Positions 1 to 4,898 of a stretch of 13,126 nt of DNA are shown here, in pieces (within the stretch, counting starts at the first letter, position 1; the number at the start of each line of letters is the position of its first letter). Source of the stretch: an uncultured Oscillibacter sp. (GTDB taxonomy: Bacteria > Bacillota > Clostridia > Oscillospirales > Oscillospiraceae); contig CAKTMK010000047.1 in assembly GCA_934574045.1 (NCBI GenBank), positions 1 through 13,126 on the forward strand. Reading direction: 5' to 3'. The position numbers and the translations under genes are program-made. The notes beneath the pieces were generated by a model. The model did no database searches. It was not told the DNA's origin and saw nothing but the letters and a program-made list of their open reading frames with translations.

Positions 1-76
1 TGGAGCTGGTGGACGGATTCGAACCCCCGACCTGCTGATTACAAATCAGCTGCTCTACCAGCTGAGCTACACCAGC
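1..76 (-). tRNA. tRNA-Thr (anticodon UGU)
   Basis: The reverse complement folds as a complete cloverleaf. The acceptor arm GCTGGTG pairs with CACCAGC, the D-arm contains AGCTCAGCTGGTAGAGC, the anticodon stem GCTGA/TCAGC encloses the loop TTTGTAA, and the T-arm carries GGTTCGAATCC. The anticodon TGT reads ACA threonine codons. The 3' CCA is encoded (positions 3-1), and the gene ends exactly at the left window edge. A strong promoter lies just upstream on the same strand. Confidence 0.97.
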
Positions 77-95
77 GCATCCAACAGCAAGGATT

Positions 96-124
96 ATATT
101 AGCAGATGAAGGGGGATTTGTCAA
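96..124 (-). promoter_or_regulatory. Sigma-A promoter of tRNA-Thr
   Basis: Read on the minus strand, TTGACA (124-119) is followed by a 17-nt spacer and TAATAT (101-96). TGC directly before the -10 gives an extended -10 element. Transcription would start near position 89, about 13 nt upstream of the mature tRNA 5' end. A second -10-like hexamer, TATAAT, overlaps at 98-93 but would need a 20-nt spacer. Confidence 0.85.
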
Positions 125-152
125 CCTTGTTTTCGGTGGGAGCGTGATTTTT

Positions 153-338
153 TTGAAAAAATTTTTACAGCCGGAAAAATCGGTGCTGCGCTGCGGCGAA
201 TGCGGCGGGGAGATCTGCCGCGGCGAGAGCTATTGGCAGGTGAACGGAGCCGCGGTATGCGCGGCGTGTCTGCCGGAGTTCGCCCGGGCGGAGCTGGAGC
301 CGTTTCGCCGCGTGCGGGGAGAGGAGACGGCGTTCTGA
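153..338 (+). CDS. Small four-cysteine zinc-binding protein, unknown function
   Basis: This is a protein of about 61 residues with two Cys-x2-Cys pairs: CGEC at residues 14-17 and CAAC at 36-39. They are separated by about 18 residues containing an extra Cys (22) and a YWQV strand. The pattern suggests a single treble-clef or LIM-like zinc knuckle. I chose the TTG at 153 because GGGAG (138-142) lies about 10 nt upstream of it. An in-frame GTG at 144 would add three residues but sits only 1 nt after that site. The C-terminus is charged and probably helical. Its stop overlaps the next start (ATGA at 338), so the two genes are probably translationally coupled. No function can be assigned. It may bind nucleic acid or a partner protein. 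Confidence 0.6.
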   Translation: MKKFLQPEKSVLRCGECGGEICRGESYWQVNGAAVCAACLPEFARAELEPFRRVRGEETAF

Positions 339-571
339 TGACGATGCGGGAGCTTTCCGAGAGGTATTATGCCAGCGCCGAGGCGCTGAACGGGCGGATG
401 GTGCAGCTGCGCGCCCAGCTCCGCCGGGAGACGGACCCGGCGGCTTCCAGCCGCCTGCGCAGCCGGCTGGCGGAGCTGGACCCGCTGCTGCGGGAGATGC
501 GGGCGCTGTATCTGGTGACGGCCCGGTATTACGACAGGGGGTATCACAAAAATGGATCGTACTGTTTCTGA
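338..571 (+). CDS. Short helical protein upstream of sigma-like HTH gene, unknown function
   Basis: This 77-residue protein starts at the ATG that overlaps the preceding stop codon. A second in-frame ATG lies at 344. The sequence is almost entirely predicted helix: charged heptad-like stretches (ALNGRMVQLRAQLRRE, SRLRSRLAELDPLLREM) are followed by a Tyr-rich C-terminus, ARYYDRGYHKNGSYCF. I see no membrane segment or enzyme motif. Its 3' end overlaps the next gene by 20 bp in another frame, consistent with a compact three-gene unit. The general look recalls small helical proteins encoded beside sigma-like regulators in clostridial mobile elements, but I cannot name a family. Being packed between two plausible genes supports it being real. 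Confidence 0.55.
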   Translation: MTMRELSERYYASAEALNGRMVQLRAQLRRETDPAASSRLRSRLAELDPLLREMRALYLVTARYYDRGYHKNGSYCF

Positions 572-854
572 CCCCTATCTCCGCACCGGCGAATGGATGG
601 GCGATCTGACGGCGTGGGCGCGGGAAAACGGCCCGGACAACAGCGAGCGTCTGGCGCGGCTGCGCCGCCAGCTCCGGGCGGCCAGAGAGCGGGAGCTGAC
701 GCCCCGGCAGCGGCTGTATCTGGAGCAGTATTTCGAGGGCGGGCTGACCGTCAAGGAGATCGCGCAGGCCGCGGGTGTGAATCCCTCCACGGTGTCCCGC
801 ACCCTGCGCCGGGCCAAGACGCGGCTGCGCCGCGCATTGCAGTACGCCCTGTGA
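552..854 (+). CDS. Sigma-70 region 4-like helix-turn-helix DNA-binding protein
   Basis: This 100-residue protein has a C-terminal half that matches sigma-factor region 4. LTPRQRLYLEQYFEGG starts near residue 50, followed by the helix-turn-helix LTVKEIAQAAGVNPSTVSRT and the basic helix LRRAKTRLRRAL. The N-terminal half is short, charged and lacks region 2, so it is unlikely to be a complete sigma factor. It is more likely a region-4-type regulator or an accessory sigma-like protein of the kind found on clostridial phages and conjugative elements. The ATG at 552 follows AGGGGG (536-541) by about 10 nt and overlaps the preceding gene by 20 bp. I see no obvious terminator before the next promoter. 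The HTH assignment is firm; the biological role is not. Confidence 0.75.
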   Translation: MDRTVSDPYLRTGEWMGDLTAWARENGPDNSERLARLRRQLRAARERELTPRQRLYLEQYFEGGLTVKEIAQAAGVNPSTVSRTLRRAKTRLRRALQYAL

Positions 855-873
855 GCGCCGTCGGATTTTGTCC

Positions 874-902
874 TTGTGCTTTTTCCCTCCGGCACGTATA
901 AT
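874..902 (+). promoter_or_regulatory. Sigma-A promoter for the yitT operon
   Basis: TTGTGC (874-879), a 17-nt spacer and a perfect TATAAT (897-902) form a strong vegetative promoter shortly after the sigma-like gene ends. Transcription should start near 909, leaving a leader of about 64 nt before the YitT start codon. I recognise no riboswitch in that leader. Confidence 0.8.
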
Positions 903-972
903 AGAGGTACATCGACATATGTTAACCGCTGGATGCCCTGTGGACCAGAAAGAACCGTGAGGAGGCGCTTTT

Positions 973-1860
973 ATGATCTACACCGCGCTGCATAACCGCT
1001 GGCTGCGGCTGCTGGCCGCAGTATTCGGCGAGCTGTTATCGGCTCTGGCGCTGAATGTGTTCATCGTGCCGCTGGGACTGTATACCGGCGGCGTGATGGG
1101 CGTGTGCCAGCTCATGCGCACGCTGATGAGCGAGTATCTGGGGCTGGACCTCGGACCGTACGATCTGGCGGGCATTTTATACTTTGCCGCCAACGTCCCC
1201 ATCCTCCTGTACGCGTGGCGGACGCTGGGGCGGGGACTGGTGGTGCGGACGCTGATCTGCACGCTGTCGTACTCCCTGTTTTACTCCGCGATCCCGGTCC
1301 CCTCCGCGCCGGTGATCGACGATCTGCTCACCGCCTGCGTCATCGGCGGCATCCTGACGGGCGTGGCCGGAGGGATCATTTTGACCTGCGGCTGCTCCAG
1401 CGGCGGACTGGATGCGGTGGGCCTTTGCCTTTCCGAGCGGGGGAGCAGCCTGACGGTGGGGCGGTTCAGCCTGGGCTTCAACGCCGTGCTGTACACGGCC
1501 TGCCTGCTGCTGTTCAGCGCGGAGACGGCCATTTATTCCGTCATTTACAACTATTTCACGGCCATGGTCATGGACCGGCTGCACCAGCAGAACGTGTCCA
1601 TGCAGGCCATGATCTTCACCAAGGGGGACGAAAAGCGGCTGGCCCGATTCATCATCGAGTCCTTCGGCCGCAGCGTCACCTTCTGGGAGGGCACCGGGGC
1701 CTATACCGGCGAGCCGGTCCACGTGCTGTATGTGTGCCTTTCCAAATACGAGATCGAGGAGCTGCGCCGCGCGGTCCACTCCATGGACCCGCACGCGTTC
1801 TTTGTATTCCAGTCCGGCATTCAGGTGGATGGGAATTTCCGCCGGAATCTGGGCAACTAG
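973..1860 (+). CDS. YitT family membrane protein (DUF161 plus DUF2179)
   Basis: This 295-residue protein has a hydrophobic N-terminal two-thirds with about five membrane segments. It carries the family's Gly-rich loops (GLYTGGVMGVCQL near residue 38, GVAGGIILTCGCSSGGLDAVG near 135-155). The last ~85 residues form the cytoplasmic DUF2179 domain (SMQAMIFTKGDEKRLARF to GIQVDGNF). Length and layout match the YitT/YqfU/YvjA family, which is widespread in Firmicutes with no agreed function, although a transport role is often proposed. GAGGAGG upstream of the ATG is a consensus ribosome binding site. The gene leads a likely operon with a racemase-family gene 16 bp downstream and a HAD hydrolase after it. 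Family assignment is firm; substrate is unknown. Confidence 0.93.
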   Translation: MIYTALHNRWLRLLAAVFGELLSALALNVFIVPLGLYTGGVMGVCQLMRTLMSEYLGLDLGPYDLAGILYFAANVPILLYAWRTLGRGLVVRTLICTLSYSLFYSAIPVPSAPVIDDLLTACVIGGILTGVAGGIILTCGCSSGGLDAVGLCLSERGSSLTVGRFSLGFNAVLYTACLLLFSAETAIYSVIYNYFTAMVMDRLHQQNVSMQAMIFTKGDEKRLARFIIESFGRSVTFWEGTGAYTGEPVHVLYVCLSKYEIEELRRAVHSMDPHAFFVFQSGIQVDGNFRRNLGN

Positions 1861-1876
1861 AGGAGCGGATCAGGAG

Positions 1877-2527
1877 ATGGAGCGTTTAACGGCGGTGCTG
1901 GCGGGAACGCCGGTGGATACCAGCATGGGTCTGGAGCTTATGAAGCGGGCGGGCCTGCCCGCGGCGGGCTTTCCCGTGGCGGAGGACCCGCGGGCGCAGA
2001 CGGCATTTCAGCTTCTGCCTCCGGCGGACAAGCAGGCGCAGACGGAGCTGGTGCTGCGTCTGGCCATGAAGGGGGGCTGCGCCCGGGCGCTGGTGTACTG
2101 CAACTCCATGTCCGCCGCGGTGGACTTCCCGGCCCTGTCCCGGCAGCTGGGGCTGCCCATCGTGACGCCGATGGACGTGTACCGCGAGGCCGCCGGAGCG
2201 TACCGCCGGGCGGCGGTGATCGCCGCCAACGCGCAGGGTCTGGCAGGGATCGAGCGGGCGCTGCTGGGGGAGAATCCGAAGCTGGACCTGTACGGGGCCT
2301 GCCTGCTGCCGGCGGTTTTGTCGGTGGAGGCGAAGGAGCCGCCGGAGGAGCTGGTGGAGCGCCACCATCTGGCGGAGCTGGCCGCATGGTTCCAGAGCTG
2401 CGGCGCGCAGACGCTGATCCTGGGCTGTACCCACTTCCCCTATTTCAAGGCCGCGCTGGCCGCGCGGACAAGCCTGCCGCTGCTGGACCCGGACGAGGAG
2501 CTGGTGCGGCTGGTAAAGGAGCTTTGA
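1877..2527 (+). CDS. Aspartate/glutamate racemase family protein
   Basis: This 216-residue protein carries both catalytic-cysteine signatures of the Asp/Glu racemase fold: VYCNSMSAA around Cys75 and LILGCTHFPYF around Cys184, with His186. It is shorter than typical glutamate racemase (about 260-270 residues). It also lacks the usual MurI N-terminus (FDSGVGGL), beginning instead with a GTPVDTSMG motif. A role other than canonical peptidoglycan D-Glu supply is therefore possible; substrate specificity cannot be read from sequence. The ATG at 1877 follows GAGGAG (1860-1865) by 11 nt, and a second AGGAG abuts the ATG. It lies 16 bp after yitT and is probably co-transcribed. Both catalytic cysteines are present, so it should be active. 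Confidence 0.85.
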   Translation: MERLTAVLAGTPVDTSMGLELMKRAGLPAAGFPVAEDPRAQTAFQLLPPADKQAQTELVLRLAMKGGCARALVYCNSMSAAVDFPALSRQLGLPIVTPMDVYREAAGAYRRAAVIAANAQGLAGIERALLGENPKLDLYGACLLPAVLSVEAKEPPEELVERHHLAELAAWFQSCGAQTLILGCTHFPYFKAALAARTSLPLLDPDEELVRLVKEL

Positions 2528-2533
2528 GCGAAA

Positions 2534-2564
2534 CGGACGCGCCGGGCAAAAGCGGCGCGTTCCG
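2534..2564 (+). other. Intercistronic stem-loop, racemase to HAD gene
   Basis: CGGACGCGCC (2534-2543) pairs with GGCGCGTTCCG (2554-2564) apart from one bulged T, around a 10-nt loop. No T-run follows, so a classical intrinsic terminator is unlikely. It may protect or process the mRNA, or partly attenuate expression of the downstream HAD gene. Confidence 0.4.
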
Positions 2565-2588
2565 CAGTTTACAGAAACGGAGAGAGCT

Positions 2589-3239
2589 ATGAGATTACAG
2601 GGTGCGATTTTTGACATGGACGGCACGCTGCTGGATTCTATGCCCGCGTGGCGGTCGCTGGGGGCCAGCTTCCTGCGCCGGATGGGCAGGGAGCCGGACG
2701 CGGAGCTGGACCACCAGCTGCGGACCATGAGTCTGCGGGGCGGCGCGGCGTACTGCGCGGAGCATTACGGGCTGGACATGGAGCCGGAGGAGGTCATCCG
2801 CCGGATGCGGGCGGAGATCGAGGACTTTTACCGCACCCGCGTCACGGCCAAGCCGGGCGTGGAGCGGATGCTGTCCCTATTGAAGATGGAGGGCGTCTGG
2901 ATGTACGTGGCCACCGCCACGGAGCATCCGCTGGCCGAGATCGCGCTGGAGCGGGCCGGACTGACCGGGTACTTCCGGGGCATCGTCACCTGCGGCGACG
3001 CGGGCCGGGACAAGAGCGACCCGGCGGTGTACGAGATGGCGCTGCGCCGTCTGCGCTGCCGCAAGGAGGACGCGGTGGTGTTTGAGGACGCGCTGTTCGC
3101 CCTGCGCACGGCCAAGGCCGGCGGCTTCCGCACGGCGGCGGTGTACGACGAGTCCGAGGCGGAGCAGGAGGCCATGCGGGCCGAGGCGGACTATTACATC
3201 CGTTCCTTCGAGGACTGGACGGCGCTGGAGCAGGCGTGA
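2589..3239 (+). CDS. HAD superfamily hydrolase, subfamily IA (phosphatase or phosphomutase-like)
   Basis: This 216-residue protein shows the full HAD motif set. Motif I is IFDMDGTLLDS with nucleophile Asp9 and Asp11. A helical cap runs from about residue 15 to 85. Motif II is the Thr of VATATEHP (Thr99), the conserved Lys is Lys142 in DKSDPAVYEMA, and the acidic motif is VVFEDALFALRTAKAGG (Glu156-Asp157). The layout is that of beta-phosphoglucomutase/phosphoglycolate phosphatase-like enzymes acting on small phosphorylated metabolites. The usual Ser-x2-Gly after Glu-Asp is replaced by Ala-Leu-Phe-Ala, so the exact subfamily is unclear. GGAGAG sits 6-7 nt before the ATG. It is the last gene of the yitT operon. 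No plus-strand hairpin with a T-run occurs until 3668. Confidence 0.9.
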   Translation: MRLQGAIFDMDGTLLDSMPAWRSLGASFLRRMGREPDAELDHQLRTMSLRGGAAYCAEHYGLDMEPEEVIRRMRAEIEDFYRTRVTAKPGVERMLSLLKMEGVWMYVATATEHPLAEIALERAGLTGYFRGIVTCGDAGRDKSDPAVYEMALRRLRCRKEDAVVFEDALFALRTAKAGGFRTAAVYDESEAEQEAMRAEADYYIRSFEDWTALEQA

Positions 3240-3258
3240 GCGCGTCCTTCCAGAGGAT

Positions 3259-3296
3259 AAAAAGGGGCCGCCGGCGAACGTAAGCGCCAGCGGCCC
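3259..3296 (-). terminator. Intrinsic terminator of the candidate sRNA
   Basis: On the minus strand GGGCCGCTGGCG (3296-3285) pairs with CGCCGGCGGCCC (3276-3265) around the loop CTTACGTT, followed by a C and TTTTT (3263-3259). All 12 positions pair in the minus-strand RNA, one as U-G. The same position is a C-A mismatch in the plus-strand RNA, and there is no T-run on the plus strand. The terminator therefore works for minus-strand transcription. Confidence 0.8.
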
Positions 3297-3323
3297 AAAG
3301 GGTGGGATATTGGAAAGCTTCCT
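3259..3323 (-). ncRNA. Candidate ~65-nt small RNA with own promoter and terminator
   Basis: A minus-strand promoter (3357-3329) places the start near 3323, and an intrinsic terminator ends at about 3259. The predicted RNA begins GUAGGAAGCUUUCC, where a weak 4-bp hairpin can form. A C-rich unpaired linker, AAUAUCCCACCCUUU, follows, then the 12-bp terminator stem and five U residues. It contains no AUG and no credible reading frame, and no minus-strand gene lies downstream, so it is not a leader. The exposed UCCCACCC resembles the C-rich seed of Gram-positive sRNAs that pair with Shine-Dalgarno sites. It is antisense to any read-through 3' end of the yitT-racemase-HAD mRNA. I do not recognise it as a named RNA family. 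The signals are seen directly; the function is inferred. Confidence 0.6.
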
Positions 3324-3328
3324 ACATC

Positions 3329-3357
3329 ATCGTACCGCATCCGGCGGCAAAACGCAA
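3329..3357 (-). promoter_or_regulatory. Sigma-A promoter of the candidate sRNA
   Basis: On the minus strand TTGCGT (3357-3352), a 17-nt spacer and TACGAT (3334-3329) form a good vegetative promoter. The only minus-strand signal downstream is the terminator ending about 65 nt from the predicted start. Confidence 0.65.
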
Positions 3358-3504
3358 GGGGTGCCTTTTGTCGAAAACGAACTGCTTTTGCACGATCCCG
3401 CCGCGGAGGGCGGCTCTGCGGCCTGCGAGGTCTGATTGACGGCTTCACCGCCCGGAAAAGGGCACGCGGCCGTTCCTCACGCGCGGTTGTGACAGTCCTG
3501 CCAT

Positions 3505-3698
3505 GGCAGACGGAAAAGCGGCCCCGGCGGCGCGGGAAGACGCTCCGCGCCATGGCTGCCGGCGGACGCGGCGGGGAGCGCTTTCATTTCCACGCCGCCT
3601 CTCCGAAAGGCTGCGCTGAAAGCGCCTGCCGTTCCATTGCCTGCGGGGAAGCTCCTTTCCCTGCCACGCCGCCCGCAGACGGGCGGCTTTTCGCTTTT
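3505..3698 (+). ncRNA. Candidate structured RNA ending in an intrinsic terminator
   Basis: A long-range stem joins 3505-3525 to 3645-3665: GGCAG/CTGCC, GGAAA/TTTCC, AGC/GCT and CCCC/GGGG, separated only by small bulges. Inside are a local hairpin (GGCGCGG 3529-3535 with CCGCGCC 3545-3551) and a terminal arm with the perfect 9-bp stem GCGCTTTCA (3578-3586)/TGAAAGCGC (3617-3625). Two nucleotides after the closing stem comes a strong terminator. The size (about 194 nt with terminator) and the closing stem, asymmetric bulge and terminal arm recall 6S RNA. I could not identify a conserved 6S signature or a clear promoter. It could instead be the structured 3' UTR of the HAD operon. GC-rich DNA also gives chance pairing. 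Confidence 0.3.
3668..3698 (+). terminator. Plus-strand intrinsic terminator
   Basis: GCCGCCCG (3668-3675) pairs perfectly with CGGGCGGC (3680-3687) around the tetraloop CAGA, followed by TTTTCGCTTTT (3688-3698). The minus strand has no T-run after this stem. It is the first clear plus-strand terminator after the HAD gene, 429 bp downstream of its stop. It ends either that operon or a separate RNA at 3505-3698. Confidence 0.85.
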
Positions 3699-3864
3699 AC
3701 GGGGGCGCCTTGCTGCGGCAGGGATAGCCGCGGCTGTCTTTCTCCCGCCGGAAGCGGGCGCTTTTGCGGGGGAACCGGCAGGCCGATTTCCAGCAGAGCG
3801 AAAGATCTCCGCCTGTTTATCTCCGCTGCTGCGCGCAGGCCGGAACTCTTCAAGACCGGAAAAC

Positions 3865-3901
3865 AAACCCGGGCGCGGCCTGCAGGCCGCGCCCGGGTTT
3901 T
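3865..3901. terminator. Bidirectional intrinsic terminator (36-bp perfect palindrome)
   Basis: Positions 3865-3900 form a perfect palindrome centred on TGCA, with arms built around CCCGGGCGCGGCC. Its A/T ends provide TTTT on the plus strand and TTTGTTTT on the minus strand. It lies 74 bp past the S1-protein stop and most likely ends the long minus-strand cluster while blocking read-through from the left. Confidence 0.9.
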
Positions 3902-3974
3902 GATTGATGTATCCGCGGACGCCGGATGGTCCGGTCCGCCGGACGGTGCGCCGTGGGACTGCGGCGGGCCGCCG

Positions 3975-4496
3975 TTATCTTCTTCTGCGTCCGCCGCCGC
4001 GCTTGCCGTCCACGCTGCGGTTCAGGTCCGCCATCTTTCCCTCAGAGGCGGAGAGGAACTTTTTGAGCTTGTCCTCAAATTCCATGTCGCCGGAGGGCGG
4101 CAGGGGCTGGGGCCGTCCGGCCGCGGGCCGGGGGCCTCCCGCAGGATGCGCCGCGGGGCGCGGGGCGCCGCCGGGGCGGGGCGCGCCGGAGTGAAAGCCG
4201 CCTGCGCCGCCGCGGGGTCCGCCGGCGGGCCGGGGGGCAAAGGGACGGCTTTCCTCCCGCGGCAGGGCTTTCTTGATGGAGAGGTTGATCTTTCCGTTCT
4301 CCGAGGCAAGGACCCGGACCTTGACCGTCTGCCCCTCCTGCAGATAGTCGTGAACGTCGTTGACATAGCTGTTTGCGATCTCCGAGATATGTACGAGGCC
4401 GGAGCGGCCTCCCTCCAGAGCAACGAACGCGCCAAACTTCATAATGGCGGTCACCTTGCCCTCCATGATGCTCCCGACCTCAGGCTCTACTCCCAT
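3975..4496 (-). CDS. S1 RNA-binding domain protein (YabR-like) with Pro/Gly/Arg-rich tail
   Basis: This 173-residue protein begins with one S1 (OB-fold) domain at about residues 5-77: VGSIMEGKVTAIMKFGAFVAL, then GLVHISEIANSYVND and INLSIKKAL. It matches B. subtilis YabR and general stress protein 13, which associate with RNA or ribosomes. Residues ~80-135 are low-complexity Pro/Gly/Arg/Ala repeats (APRPAGGPRGGAGG, GAPRPGGAPRP). A short conserved-looking element, FEDKLKKFLSASEGKMADLN, follows, then a very basic end, GKRGGGRRRR. I chose the ATG at 4496, with AGGA six nt upstream. A TTG at 4562 would lengthen the frame but has no ribosome binding site. It is last in the cluster, after divIC as in Bacillus, and is followed by the bidirectional terminator. 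Confidence 0.9.
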   Translation of the reverse strand: MGVEPEVGSIMEGKVTAIMKFGAFVALEGGRSGLVHISEIANSYVNDVHDYLQEGQTVKVRVLASENGKINLSIKKALPREESRPFAPRPAGGPRGGAGGFHSGAPRPGGAPRPAAHPAGGPRPAAGRPQPLPPSGDMEFEDKLKKFLSASEGKMADLNRSVDGKRGGGRRRR

Positions 4497-4532
4497 ACTG
4501 TGTCCTGTTTCTCCCTTCTCAGGTTTCTTTTG

Positions 4533-4553
4533 CCCGCCGGTCTGCCCGGCGGG
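4533..4553 (-). other. Intercistronic stem-loop, divIC to S1 gene
   Basis: CCCGCCGG (4533-4540) pairs perfectly with CCGGCGGG (4546-4553) around a 5-nt loop. On the minus strand it is followed by CAAAAG rather than a U-tract, so it is not a standard terminator. It may stabilise or process the mRNA, or modulate translation of the S1 gene. Confidence 0.45.
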
Positions 4554-4595
4554 ATATTCCAAAAGAGCGGCGCGGGGATCCCGATCCCATGCCGT

Positions 4596-4898
4596 TCAGT
4601 TGCTCACGTCGTAAAACACACGGTCGCCCGGAGCCACCAGTCCCAGCTCATCCCGGGCGATCTCCTCCATCTGAGACTGGGTGCCGCCGCCGTCGATGGC
4701 CTCCTGCAGCTTGTTGTTGCTCTGCTGCTGGCTGCGCACCTGCGCGGTGAGCTGGGTCTTCTGCGCCTCGGCGGCCTCCACCTGCGCGCGCAGATGATGG
4801 AGCTGCCACCCCAGCGCACCGATCAGCACCAGAAGGAGCAGCTTTCCGAAAAAGCCGAGACGCAGCTTCTGCACGTTTGCCTTCTGCCTGCCCGCCAA
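4596..4898 (-). CDS. divIC: Septum formation initiator DivIC/FtsB family
   Basis: This 100-residue bitopic membrane protein has a short basic cytoplasmic N-terminus and one transmembrane helix (about residues 14-31, LGFFGKLLLLVLIGALGW). A coiled coil (about 33-68, rich in Gln/Ala/Glu) and the conserved extracytoplasmic end, MEEIARDELGLVAPGDRVFYDV, follow. DivIC works with FtsL and DivIB in the division complex that activates septal peptidoglycan synthesis. I chose the TTG at 4898, about 7 nt after a strong GGAGGAGGGAG. An upstream in-frame TTG at 4919 would lie before this ribosome binding site. The position between yabQ and an S1 gene is the usual one in spore-forming Firmicutes. The yabQ frame continues across most of this gene. 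Confidence 0.92.
   Translation of the reverse strand: MAGRQKANVQKLRLGFFGKLLLLVLIGALGWQLHHLRAQVEAAEAQKTQLTAQVRSQQQSNNKLQEAIDGGGTQSQMEEIARDELGLVAPGDRVFYDVSN

Larger units (their letters stand above)
3358..3864. other. Non-coding stretch between convergent units
   Basis: I find no convincing protein gene in this ~500 bp. Frames open here on both strands give low-complexity Arg/Pro/Ala/Gly-rich translations without family motifs or a good ribosome binding site. The stretch holds a plus-strand segment able to form a long rod-like fold (3505-3665), a strong plus-strand terminator (3668-3698) and several smaller hairpins, such as CCCGC/GCGGG near 3753-3767 and AGCCGCGGCT near 3727-3736. I could not recognise RNase P RNA, tmRNA or SRP RNA on either strand. 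Confidence 0.6.

Noticed and set aside
903..972. Riboswitch in the yitT leader
   Set aside because: The leader is only about 64 nt with weak pairing (CTGG/CCAG) and no recognised aptamer core or terminator.
1877..2527. Calling this gene murI
   Set aside because: The family signatures fit, but the protein is about 50 residues short and the N-terminal glutamate racemase motif is missing, so the specific symbol is not justified.
3264..3297. Use of this hairpin as the plus-strand terminator of the HAD operon
   Set aside because: The plus strand has AAAGGG after the stem and one C-A mismatch inside it; the T-run exists only on the minus strand.
3368..3396. Plus-strand promoter TTGTCG-N17-CACGAT ahead of the structured RNA candidate
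   Set aside because: The -10 matches only three of six consensus positions and would start transcription about 100 nt before the fold, so it is too weak to claim.
3360..3865. RNase P RNA, tmRNA or SRP RNA in the gene-free region
   Set aside because: None of the conserved cores (for example GAGGAAAGTCC of RNase P, a tmRNA CCA-ended acceptor arm, or the SRP GGAAG tetraloop arm) could be found on either strand.
3477..3866. Minus-strand frame of 129 codons in the non-coding region
   Set aside because: Low-complexity Ala/Arg/Pro/Gly composition, no ribosome binding site, no family motif, and it crosses several strong hairpins.
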